Assembly: GCA_946406115.1 (NCBI GenBank)
Contig: OX291555.1
Coordinates: forward strand, 11,364,001 to 11,428,000
Length of the DNA: 64,000 nt
DNA from: Apoda limacodes
Lineage: Eukaryota; Arthropoda; Insecta; Lepidoptera; Limacodidae
Direction of reading: 5' to 3'
Numbering within the stretch: position 1 is the first letter of the stretch; each line of letters opens with the position of its first letter. The notes under the pieces are model-generated. The model did not search any database. It was not told the DNA's origin and saw only the letters and a list, made by a program, of their open reading frames with translations. This document shows, in pieces, positions 1 through 10,065 of the stretch. Position numbers and translations under genes: made by a program.

Positions 1-2073
1 TGCAAAACAGAATTTACACGGAAATTTAACTTAAGGAAATTTATTCAAACACACAAAGGAGAAAGGTCATACAAGTGTAACATGAATAACTATAAGTTAA
101 CACGCAAGGATAACTCGGGGTTACATACGCAAACACACGTGGGAGGAAAACCTAAGTGTGACGTGTGTGGCAAAGTGTTCGTTCAGTTAAAGAGACATAC
201 ACGAACTCACACTGGAGAGAAACCTTATAAATGCGATGTGTGTGGCAAAGAGTTCGCACTGAAGGATCAGTTAAGAAGACATACACGAACTCACACGGGA
301 GAAAAACCTTATAAATGCGATGTATGTGGCAAAGTGTTTGCACTAAAGGAATCGTTGAAGTTACATACACGAACTCACACGGGAGAGAAACCTTATAAAT
401 GTGGCGTGTGCAGCAAAGAATTTACCCAGATGCATAGCTTAAAGACACACATGTTGATTCATTCAGGAGAAAGGCCACACAAATGTGATGTATGTGGTAA
501 AGAGTTTACACAAAAGTGTACCTTGCTGAATCATATACTAAGCCACACGGGAGAAAAACCTTATAAATGTGATGTGTGTAGCAAAGAGTTCAAACTAAAA
601 GTTCAGTTGAACAGACATACACAAACACACACTGGAGAGAAACCTTATAAATGTAACATCTGTGGCAAAGAGTTCGCACAGAAAGTTCACTTGAAGAGAC
701 ATACACGAACCCACACGGGAGAGAAACCTTATAAATGCGATGTGTGTGGCAAAGAGTTCGCACTGACGGATACGTTGAAGAAACACACACGAACTCATAT
801 GGGAAAGAAACTTTATAAATGCGATGTGTGGCAAAGAGTTCGCACTGAAGTATCAGTTGAAGATACATACACGAACTCACATGGAAGAGAAACTGTATAA
901 ATGTGAATTATGTGTGGTAAACTGTTTACACAGAAGGGTGAATTGAAGATACATAGTTGGACACATACAGGAGGAAGGTCACACAAATGTTTTGTGTGCA
1001 GCAAAGAATTTACACGGAAAAGTGACTTGAAGTTTCACATTTTGATTCATACAGGAGAAAGGTCACATAAATGCGACGTATGTGGTAAAGATTTTGCATT
1101 TAAGAACTCCTTGAAGAGACACACCTGGACACACTTGGAAGAAAAACCTTATAAATGTGGTGTCTGTAGCAAAGAATATCCACGGCAGAGTTACTTGAAT
1201 TCTCACATATTGATACATATAGGAGTAAGGCCACACAAATGTAATATGTGTAGTAAAGAGTTTTCATTGAAAAGTAGCTTGAAGACTCACCAATTGATAC
1301 ATATAGGAGAAAGGCCACATAAATGCGACGTATGTGGTAAAGATTTTGCATTGAAGAAATACTTGAAGAGACAAACCCGGATACACGCGGGAGAACACCC
1401 TTATAAATGTGGTTTGTGTAACGAAGAGTTTCTACTGAAGAGTGTCTTGAAGTCCCACATATTGATACATAGAGGAGAAAAGTTATACAAATGCGACGTA
1501 TGTGGTAAAGAGTTTGCTATTAGGAATTCCGTGCAGAGGCATACAAGGACACACACGGGAGAAAAACCTTATAAATGTGATGTGTGTAGCAAAGAGTTTG
1601 CACACAAAAGTAGCTTAAAGGGACATAGGTGTCCACCACATACCGTAGAAAAGCCACACAAGTGTAAAATGTGTAGTAAAGAGTATGTCGAAAAGCGACA
1701 TTTAGAGTATCATATGATGAATCACACAGGGGAAAGGCCACACAAATGTGATGTGTGCAGCAAGGAATTTACACAGATTAAATACTTGAAGTCTCACATA
1801 TTGATACATAAAGGAGAAAAACCACACAAATGCGACGTATGTGGTAAAGAATATGCAATAAGGCATTCCTGCAAGAGGCATACACGGACACACGCGGCAG
1901 AAAAACGCTATAAATGTGACGTGTGCAGCAAAGAATTTACTTGGAAAAGTGACTTGAAGTTTCACATTTTGATTCATACAGGAGAAAGGTCACACAAATG
2001 CGACATATGTGGTAGGGAATTTTCAATGAAGAATTCCTTGAAAAGGCATAAACGGACACACGCGGGTGAATAA
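1..2073 (+). pseudogene. C2H2 poly-zinc-finger exon, copy 1 (5' end outside window, frameshifted)
   Basis: The reading frame is open from base 1 to the TAA at 898-900. It encodes two degenerate fingers, then fingers 1-8 of the TGEKPYKCDVCGKEF type, spaced as C-X2-C-X12-H-X3-H. Compared with the third copy, one TG of a TGTGTG run is missing near 826-830. This shifts the frame into about 27 unrelated residues and a stop. A 2-bp gain near 907-910 restores the original frame, which then runs through fingers 10-23 to the TAA at 2071-2073. In finger 15 the first zinc-binding His is Gln. Proteins of this family are nuclear DNA-binding factors. As read, this copy could make only an 8-finger protein. 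It is nearly identical to copy 2, with the same two indels. An assembly error at the dinucleotide run is possible but would have to be repeated. Confidence 0.9.
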
Positions 2074-2343
2074 CCTGATAAATGTGATGTGTGTGGCAAA
2101 GAGTTTAGTCAGAAAATTACCTTAAACATATATCGATGGACACACATACAGGAGAAATGCAGCAAAGAATTTACACGGAAGAGTCACTTTAAGTCTCACA
2201 TATTGACACATACAAGATTAGGCCACACAAATGTACCTCATTTGTGTAACAAAGAGGTTTTTACGAAAGAATTACATGAAGTCCCGCATATTGATACACA
2301 CACAGCTGAGAGATCATATAGGTGCAAAATGTATTATAAATGA
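2074..2343 (+). pseudogene. Decayed C-terminal zinc fingers after a stop codon, copy 1
   Basis: Directly after the TAA the same frame continues with PDKCDVCGKEF. The linker lysine expected in GEKP is therefore the stop codon (AAA-to-TAA type change). What follows is one finger with damaged histidines, then a finger that has lost its first cysteine pair and two remnants, ending in CKMYYK and a TGA. The open frame of about 85 codons is kept in all three copies, so the nonsense change predates both duplications. Translational readthrough is formally possible, but the finger decay argues against it. Confidence 0.8.
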
Positions 2344-2595
2344 TAAACAGTATGTAAATTGACATTAAACGTTTATTTAAAGCTCCACGCTATGTCGGTA
2401 CATGCATGTATACATAACGTCCTTCTCTGACATTATATATCCCAAAATTCAAGTTTTAAGTTGGTTTCTTGCGCTGTGGAGGAATAATGGACCGTGGTTT
2501 TTATTACGTAAAAACTATTTATATTGTTAAGCTTGTTTGTAATACAAAATATGTATCTATTTGTTGATTCACTATAATATTTTGTTTCTCATACA
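2344..2595 (+). other. Zinc-finger gene 3' flank / probable 3' UTR, copy 1
   Basis: Non-coding AT-rich sequence conserved among the three arrays and in the older paralogous copy at 20150-20440. Near 2588 units 1 and 2 have lost about 300 bp that unit 3 keeps (63515-63870). Confidence 0.6.
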
Positions 2596-2858
2596 TACAA
2601 ACTCATTTACAAAAAAGTGCTCAAATTAAAAGTTTTATGTACAAGTAAGCAATTTTTAGAAAGTTTTATTTTGTAGATATCATTAACGTGTAGGCTGGAA
2701 TGTTCATTTATGCTAAAAGTGGCCACTTTTAGCATTAATGAACTTTCTAGCCTACACATGCATAATATATAGCGACTAAAACTTTCTAAAAATAGCTTAT
2801 GTGATGAATACAAATTGAAAAATCGAATGGGGGCGCCACTTTCACTTATGTTAGCCCC
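2596..2858. mobile_element. Foldback/MITE-like element, left end lost, copy 1
   Basis: The core 2647-2798 has 22-bp inverted ends (AAGCAATTTTTAGAAAG against its complement). Inside is a nested palindrome at about 2688-2757, centred on GTGGCCAC. The right terminus reads GGCGCCACTTTCACTTATG...TTAGCCCC. The matching left terminus (GGGGCTAACATA) is absent here but present in unit 3 at 63819. Outside the element is TTA, the apparent 3-bp target duplication. There is no coding capacity. Confidence 0.85.
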
Positions 2859-2914
2859 TTAACATGCAATATGAACAGTTTCTATACAACACATTTTTTT
2901 TTGCCAATTATGGA

Positions 2915-3051
2915 CTAACTCGACTTTGCCAGCGGCTCCGCCCGCCCTAAACTCTGTTATCGGCGTGGGACTCCTTTATTTAATCACAGTATTAATACAG
3001 TGATTTACTCCCTAATTAGCCCACCCTAAATTCTTACTCCTTAATTACACT
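2915..3051 (-). repeat. RTE-like/SINE-like dispersed repeat, fragment interrupted by the LINE
   Basis: CTTTGCCAGCGGCTCCGCCC and the following sequence recur inverted at 26540-26660. The rest of the repeat resumes at about 4986 after the LINE, so the LINE is nested inside it. Confidence 0.6.
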
Positions 3052-4994
3052 AAGAAAGTAACTGCCAGAGCAAAATTCCAATTCATCGACAAAATAGGTG
3101 GGCGACTTGCGAGCTATCCTTCTGGGAGTCGTGCTTTCTGGTCGCTTGCTAAAGCTGCCGAGGGGAACTTCTGCCAGTCGTCGTTACCACCACTGCGAAA
3201 GACCGATGGTGACTTGGCCCACAGTGCAAAAGAGAAAGCCGATCTATTGGGCAGTCTCTTTGCCTCTAACTCGAATGTGAACAACGAAGGCGCTGTACCA
3301 CCTACTTTACCGTGGTGCGGTAAGACCATGCCGGAAATCTCTATAACACAGCGCGAGGTCCGGCGAGCGTTGCTTTCCCTAGACGTTCATAAGTCGAGTG
3401 AGCCAGACGGTATACCAGCAGTGGTGCTTAAGCAGTGTGCTCCCGAGTTATGTCCTGTACTCACGCGCCTCTTCACGCTTTCCTACCACACTAGGCAATT
3501 TCCGTCTTCATGGAAGACTGCGAATGTGCACCCGGTGCCCAAAAAGGGCGATAGATCAGATCCATCGAATTACAGGCCTATCGCTATAACCTCTCTCCTC
3601 TCCAAGGTGATGGAGCGTGTGATCAACACACAGCTTTTGAGATACCTAGAAAAACACGACCTGATCAGTGACCGTCAATATGGCTTTCGCCACGGTCGCT
3701 CAACTGGTGACCTTCTAGTGTATCTCACACACCGATGGGCACTAGCCATTGAGAGTCAGGGGGAGGCATTGACATGTAGCCTAGACATAGCGAAGGCGTT
3801 CGATCGGGTCTGGCACCGGGGTCTTCTATCGAAGTTGCCATCTTACGGAGTGCCCGAGGGTTTGTGCAAATGGGTGGCTAGCTTTTTGTCCGGCAGACGC
3901 ATACAAGCCGTAGTTGACGGTAGTTGCTCTGATAGCATGGACATTAATGCTGATGTCCCGCAAGGCTCTGTGCTGTCGCTTACGCTGTTTCTACTGCACA
4001 TCAATGATATGTTGGACATCAACATCATACATTTTTATGCAGATGACAGTACCGGAGACGCTTATTACACGGGCCGTGCAAGCATCCCACGTTCCGTTGT
4101 GGAGGAAAAGCGTGAAGAACTTGTGTCTCAAATCGAGATCGGTCTGTCCAAGGTCTCTGACTGGGGGCGGGAAAACTTGGTCCGATTCAACCCTTCAAAG
4201 ACACAAGTCTGCGCGTTCACCGCTAAGAAAACCCCATTCACTGTAGTCCCACAATTCCAGAACACTCCCCTCTCCATCTCCAAGAGCATTGGGATCCTTG
4301 GCGTTGACATCTCCAGCGATGTTCAGTTCCGACATCATTTGCTAGACAAGGTAAAGCTGGCGTCCAAAAAACTTGGTGTACTCAACAGAGCAAAGCAGTA
4401 CTTCACGTCGGGGCAAAGGTTGCTACTTTACAAGTCGCAAGTCCGGCCCCATATAGAGTACTGCTGCCATCTCTGGGCGGGTGCACCCGGATACCAGCTT
4501 GGCCCTTTTGACTCGGTTCAACGACGGGCTGTGAGAATTGTCGACGATCCCAAAGTCACTTGCGGTATCGAGCCCTTAAGTCTGAGGAGAGACTTTGCCT
4601 CCCTGTGTGTGTTCTACCGCTTGTACAATGGGTTGTGTTCTGAGGAATTGTTCGAAATGATGCCCACGGCTACTTTCTACCATCGCACCGCTCGCCATCG
4701 ACAGGGAATTCATTCTCACACTTTGGAACCGAAATGGTCGCGTACAGTGCGGTTTCAGAGAAACTTCCTCCCGCGAACGCTTGGGTTGTGGAATGAGCTC
4801 CCTGCCAAGGTTTTCTCTAAGGACTACTACAGTATGGGGTTCATCAAAAAAGAAGTTATTAGATTTCTGAAGGGTCGGCAACGCGCGAGTGATGCCCCTG
4901 GTGTTGCAAGCGTCCATAGGCTACGGTGACCGCTTACCATCAGGCGGACCGTAGGCTTGTTTGCCACCTTAGTGGTATAACGAAAAAAAAAAAA
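3052..4994 (+). mobile_element. 5'-truncated non-LTR retrotransposon (jockey-superfamily-like) with open RT, copy 1
   Basis: An uninterrupted frame runs from about 3052 to the TGA at 4927-4929 (about 625 codons). It covers the region after the endonuclease, the reverse transcriptase and the C-terminal part. Visible RT motifs are NYRPI, LDIAKAFD (about residue 244), PQGSVLS (about 303) and the catalytic YADD (329-332, bases 4036-4047). After the stop come a short 3' UTR and an A run at 4983-4994. The 5' end is truncated: the antisense relative at 13634-15820 extends further upstream into the endonuclease. In this copy the usual Pro after PQGSVLS is Leu (3979-3981), whereas copy 2 keeps Pro. 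No in-frame ATG near the left end marks a natural start, and ORF1 is absent, so it could not move on its own. Clade assignment is tentative. Confidence 0.9.
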
Positions 4995-5205
4995 CTATTG
5001 AAGTTTGCTATATCAAGCTGTAGCTATAGCTATAGTTCGTTTAGGCTCAGTTATAGTTATTCCTGCGTGAACTTTTGAATCTTTATGTATGCCAAGTTTA
5101 ATCCCGATCCGTCCAGTGGTTGAAGCGTGAAAGAGTAACAAACATCCATCCATCCATACAGACAAACAAACTTTCACAATTATAATTTTAGTAGGATACT
5201 AATTA
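4986..5205 (-). repeat. RTE-like/SINE-like dispersed repeat, main part
   Basis: GCTATAGCTATAGTTCG, CCATCCATCCAT and GACAAACAAACTTTCAC recur in reverse at 26300-26530 and in part at 63949-64000. On its own strand the element begins near CTAATATTATAAATGTGAAAG, a form common at the 3' ends of lepidopteran RTE-type elements (recalled, not searched). Confidence 0.6.
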
Positions 5206-5807
5206 TGGAAATTTTTCACAATTCGTAGTCCATAATTCACAATTAACAATAACATTAAGGTAAGTACTTTTTAAGCTACTTAGGTATAGGTTTGTTGTAA
5301 AAAGGTACGTTAGGGTAACAATCTAAAGAGATCAACGTAAGCTACAGTCAAATATAGGAACATTATTTTACCATCAACAGTCGACTATCAATTGACGTAA
5401 TTCTTAGACTTCGAGAAAGCAAAATCGATATTAAATATTTATACTTACACCTAGTTAGGTAGGTACCTGCATGAAAACAAAATAGCCAAATCAGTGTCAA
5501 CAGTAAATCACAATAAAAAAGTCAAATAATGAACGGAAGATATTTAGCTATCTCTTTAACAGCGTAAAATCCTCTGTTAATGGTTGATACTGGAGGATCT
5601 ATCAACTCGACAATGACTTTAAGCTGATACCAAATCTTGTCTAGTTTTTCAGGCCATCTGAAAGTGTTTCCCAGAGAGTAGGACGTTTTACTGATCTCGT
5701 AGCTGTTGTTATCTTGGTTTTCTATTAGCCCAGGAAAATATTCTCCTTCGTATTTATATGTTATTTTCCTAGAGTATTTCGCTAGTGCAACATTTGGCTC
5801 TGACGTT
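5206..5807. other. Non-coding; older paralogue of 21330-21970
   Basis: No gene seen. Blocks such as GTACGTTAGGGTAACAATCT and CTAGAGTATTTCGCTAGTGC align in order with 21330-21615 and 21921-21970, showing an ancient duplication inside the unit. Copy 2 lacks about 58 bp here (junction near 36058). Confidence 0.75.
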
Positions 5808-5815
5808 GAGTTATT

Positions 5816-6199
5816 TTAGTCTCTACGACCTCCCCGAATAGGGCCTCCCTCCAAACACGACGCCGACGTCCCCGGGTTCGTCGGCGCCCACAAGGATACA
5901 CTAGGTATCAAAGAGTGCCGGGGCGCTTCTCGCCCCCACTCAATCGCAATCGTACCCGCGTAACGGGGAACTCCCCTCCTGGCGGTGACTCACCTTCGGG
6001 TTCGAGACTCACGCCGGTCGAAGGGACGCCCCCGAGAGCGACAACCCAAGCCGAGGCTTCCCCCGCGGGAAGCCCTTGAGCGTTGGGCGCTATATGGGCT
6101 GAGGCTCCTTCAGAGTCTCGCCCCAAAAGCCCGGTGAAGCAGTAATGGCTGCAACAGCCAACTGCATAGTCAGCTCAGAAAAAAAAAAAAAAAAAAAAA
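5816..6199 (+). mobile_element. GC-rich non-LTR retroelement 3' end or SINE with poly(A), copy 1
   Basis: This 380-bp block is much more GC-rich than its surroundings and ends in CAGCTCAG plus about 20 A. It is flanked by GAGTTATT at 5808-5815 and again at 6200-6207, a target-site duplication. The older paralogue at 21971-21980 has the single uninterrupted GAGTTATTAC, the empty site. An inverted, 5'-truncated relative lies at 19870-20100. GGGTTCGAGACTC inside resembles an RNA polymerase III B box, but no clear A box was found, so SINE identity is unproven. Confidence 0.85.
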
Positions 6200-6402
6200 G
6201 AGTTATTACTAGAGACCGCATTATATGCAATTGCATTATCAATACAGTCTATGATACGGTGTCGTTACCTTAACATAGCAAATATCTAACAGATTTGGAC
6301 AATAATCAGCTCACAAGTATGCCAAGATTACGCTCAGCGAGGGTTCAGAGTAGGTCTACCGCCATCAATCACATGAACTTCTTCAACTAAACACACTCTG
6401 AA

Positions 6403-6690
6403 TTGGCCTTTGTCCGGCAGGTTGATGCGGCCTACTTTGATTTCCAAAAAGCAGTCGACAAAGTCAATAATGACACGCTTTTAACAAAGCTTTCAATGAT
6501 CGGTTTCATACCTAAACTATTAAAATTCACGATGTCCAACTCGATGGTTACAGATCTCAATCCTATTATACAAGGTCGGGAATAACCCAGGGTAGTTCCC
6601 TAGGACCTATACTGTTTTTAATCATGATTAACGATCTACCTCTATCTACTTCTGCACAACAAAGTCGACAATCCGACAGTACTTGCTGAC
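6403..6690 (+). pseudogene. Reverse transcriptase scrap of another LINE, copy 1
   Basis: One frame reads AYFDFQKAVDKVNNDTLL, a weathered form of the RT motif DFxKAFDxVxHxxLL. After a one-base shift and a gap comes TQGSSLGPILFLIMINDLP, the PQGSxLGPxLFxIYINDLP motif. The catalytic YADD region is missing. It differs in sequence from the elements at 3052 and 23510. Confidence 0.8.
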
Positions 6691-6699
6691 ATAAACTTG

Positions 6700-9420
6700 C
6701 ACGTTCCAAGCGGGGCGAGCCTGGCGTGACGCGCCTGTCACACGCCTTTGTAAGGGCCTAAGGCCTTAATAAATTGATATTTGTAGCGATGGACAAATTA
6801 AAATAGTTTTGAGTAGAGCTTACGTGTAGGACTCCTGCGAGTTGTTATCGAGAACCAATTGTTAAACCCTACACAATACCTACAGTCTCCTAATCTAAAT
6901 TATGGTTATTCCACTTACTTATTTACAATCGAGCGAAGACTCTCTATCTCTCTCTTTCTCTCTCTCGTTTCAGCTCAGCGATGTTTTGGGTCTGCCTTGA
7001 AAACTCGTATTACTGGAAATTATCCGCACTTTACTCTCGTTTTATTCACTTGGAATTGATATAAATACGAATGTATATATTTTGAACATAAAAGACGTTT
7101 GTCTGGTGCAAAAAAGGATTTGAGATTCCCTTTGGGAAAATAGACAGTCCTTTCCTTGTCTCCAAAGTCGTAATTTCTGTTCCACAAAGCTTAGGCTTCA
7201 GAGATCAGAAATTAAGACTTGCCCAATGGCTGACTGAAAATGATAAAGGTGAACCGCCCTCAATCCAGAAAGGCTTTTCCGAAAAACGCACACAAGGACT
7301 GTCTAGACCAAACTACGTTACGGTCTGAAAATACGACACTTACTTAGAAACAAACAAAAGTTCTCACAAAATTACCATAAGTGTCGAGTAATTAATTAAC
7401 GTTAATTAAATTACGGGTTACAACTGTCGGAATAAAACGTTAGTACACAAATTAAAACAATCGCAATTATGAGTCAGATGAAGATCTAAGATACTTAACT
7501 CAAAAGCTGACCACCGCCAACCGTTGCCAAAAATTGACTGTCTTTAACCTTCCCATTTTCTATGCTCCCTTTCTCTTTTTGCGCCATATTTCTCACTGTA
7601 GAGGACTCTACCAGAATACTCTGTAACTCGTTTAAAGTTTAGCAACTTCGCCTTTATTGCTCTCGCAATAAAGCAGACGCCCCTCTCCATCCTATCTCTT
7701 TGCTAGCTATCTCGACTCGTCACTCGGACTGGCTCCGCCAGCGCACGGTCGTAAGAGCGATAGGGAAAACTACAGCACGCCCCGCATTTCGCTTACATCT
7801 TATCGCGTCTTGTTTTACGCGCCGAAATTACGTTCCCACGCAAACCTACACGAGTCTGGGACATCTGTTTCCCATATCGCTGCGCCGTGGCCGGTTTTTA
7901 GAATTTTCTACAAAAAATAACTTTAAATTACTGCAATTGCTAATTGAAGCTACAGGAGTCTTTTGGGTCGCCTATGTTTTATACCTGCTGCGTATGATGT
8001 TGGGTTTTAACCGACTTTTTTTTGGAACGCTGACTATAAAAGAGTAATAAGTATATAACTGAATTTTATTAGGTATCGGGGTTCTCACTTTCGCAGATCC
8101 GTAAAGTTGTGATAGTAACTTTATGGGCTCTGTTTAGATCTAACCTACTACAAAAAATGCAACTTTCTTATTTAGATGTGAGATGTTTGTACTTTGGTAG
8201 AATAATTCCTCATACAGTACGTGCCTGATTGTCAATTGCCGACGTTCCCTGTGTCGTTTTGATATTACTTGGTTTTGGCAAAATCCTACGTATAGAACTT
8301 GTATAATTAGTATGACCTTATATTGGTGAATAAAATGAAAAACATAATGATCAATTTTACCTATGTACGCGCTTTCTATAACTTTAATATAAATATCAAA
8401 ATACGACGTATTTCCTAATTGCGTGTCTATCCCTTTTTTTCATAGACGGAATTATACCTTTTTGTATTTTAGATTACAAACAGTAAAAACTTTTGCACGA
8501 ATTGCGATAGATTTATTGAATTTAGATTTGATTGTATTTGTTATCATTATGTTATCGGCTTCGATTTGTTTTTGTTTCCTCTTTTCTTTAGTCATGAACT
8601 CGTTCGCTCGGTAATTCATCGCTGTCATATAACACTGCTTTATACATATATACACAAGCTTGCATAAAGTTATATTTCTAGCTCAATCACAAATATATAT
8701 AATAAATCCCACGCTACAAACCTCTTAAATCTAATCTTATTCTAACATGCTATTAATCTATTACGATGCGTTTACTGTACTACTATATTATTTACAGTCA
8801 AATTCCGTTGCAGGCGTTCCTCTTATCGTCTGTTCAAGATACTGATCTGTTGCATGACAAGCTGTGCCAGGTAGTATTAGCGGCACAACATTTTTTGTCG
8901 CACAATCATAATTATTATTAATATTGTAATTTATAAAGTTCTGAAGTAGGTATAAATCGTTTTATGTAGGTTAGTTTATATATATATATATGTATATTTA
9001 TATATATTTTAATTGTTTACAAACGTTTTGGGTGTAACCTGTTAGTTTGTATGTACGTAATAAATAAATAAAAAAGGACAACGGAGAGACTTGGTTTGAA
9101 GCCTTAGGTTTGATATACCAACAAAACAATTATCGGCAAAATATGTATGTACCTACACTTAAGAACTTACACAACTACATTTAGTTTGGCACCAGACGGC
9201 GCTGTGTCTAATGTCCAAAAATATATATCATTTTTTTATTTATAATTATGTAGCAGCTGGGTGAATGCATTGCTAATATAATTTAAAATATGATAGGTAT
9301 ATTATTTAGCTACATACAAAAGACAGCTATAAATAAAATTTATATAAAAGTACAAAACGATACCTACCGACGCGGACATGAAAAAAAGACGGACGTAACA
9401 TTACACTGAAAAGATGTGAA
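6700..9420. other. Non-coding stretch, copy 1
   Basis: No recognisable gene. It holds a (TC)n microsatellite at about 6939-6967 (longer in copy 2), a somewhat GC-richer patch at about 7640-7900, and a (TA)n run at about 8976-9005. An open frame at 7700-8047 has no recognisable domain and is disrupted in copy 2 by a 7-bp indel. From 9075 to 9360 the sequence aligns with 22187-22440 (older duplication; shared words GGCGCTGT and ATGTAGCAGCTGGGT). Confidence 0.6.
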
Positions 9421-9560
9421 GCATGGAAGGTCCTACAATTTCGTTTGTTATATTTGACCTACACTCACACAGATACAGGTCAGACAACTCGCCGTCATTT
9501 CATTATACGTACCGCGTCACAGCGCCTGTGACATGTATTTTGCGTCGACAAAAATTGTTA

Positions 9561-9635
9561 GAAATGCCGTCTTGTGCAGCGAAATCGTGTGAATATATTT
9601 TCTCGGGAGTTACTTTAAATTCCACCACAGAATAA
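9561..9635 (+). pseudogene. Possible THAP-type N-terminal fragment, copy 1
   Basis: An ATG opens MPSCAAKSC, which resembles the first residues and first cysteine pair of THAP zinc-finger domains. The frame then ends after 25 codons with no HxFP, tryptophan or second C/H pair. It could be a relict first exon or a chance match. Confidence 0.25.
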
Positions 9636-9810
9636 TTGAAGTGTTTTAATCACATGGTGCCGACCCCCCTATGAAATCTGAAAAACAAAAGGCAATTGAA
9701 ATATTACTTGAATTTTGTTTTTTTTTTAAATCGAACTATTTAAATTGTAAAGCTTGTTTATTAAGTGTTTATTGAGGAGTAATCAGGAGGTACACAAATT
9801 TGATTACTTT

Positions 9811-10065
9811 CTACGGGTAATTATTGTACAGTCCTATCCATTCTCTCGGTCCCCTCTTGTTCGTTTTCATTAAGATTTTACTATCATCTTCAAAAAAAGT
9901 CAAGTAGTTATTCAAATACTTCCAGTCCACGAAACTGTGCGAAGCGTTGCCCTTGGAACGCGCTCCACTCCTGTTGCTCCGTAATGTTCACCCCTCGGTT
10001 CCCACACCTGCTGACGTGGCGTCCACCGCTACCGGCTGCCAACGCGGCGGGCTCCTTGGACCGGT
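9811..10065 (-). pseudogene. Unidentified antisense coding-like segment, copy 1
   Basis: Read on the minus strand, about 85 codons precede a TAG, with a polar, charged composition (SFVDWKYLNNYLTFFEDD near the end). In copy 1 the frame has a TGA where copy 2 has CGA, a CpG-type transition. I do not recognise the product. It may be the tail of a transposon protein or retrocopy. Confidence 0.3.

Noticed and set aside
152..2000. Many minus-strand open frames opposite the zinc fingers, rich in Cys, Phe and His
   Set aside because: They are antisense shadows of the repeated finger codons. They have the same period as the fingers and recur in all three arrays.
2650..2800. Rho-independent terminator or microRNA hairpin
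   Set aside because: The palindrome is the centre of a foldback transposon with longer nested inverted ends. Nothing supports an RNA gene.
3098..3329. Short overlapping frames at the start of the LINE
   Set aside because: They overlap the continuous RT frame that begins at about 3052 and carry no motif of their own.
5996..6010. Possible tRNA-type B box (GGGTTCGAGACTC)
   Set aside because: No matching A box or tRNA fold was seen. It lies inside the GC-rich retroelement and is not a tRNA gene.
5908..6126. 72-codon proline/glycine-rich minus-strand frame
   Set aside because: It falls entirely within the GC-rich retroelement 3' end. Open frames arise easily in GC-rich DNA.
7700..8047. 115-codon open frame with a GC-richer start
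   Set aside because: No recognisable domain. A 7-bp indel disrupts it in the otherwise near-identical unit 2, and no splice or start context supports it.
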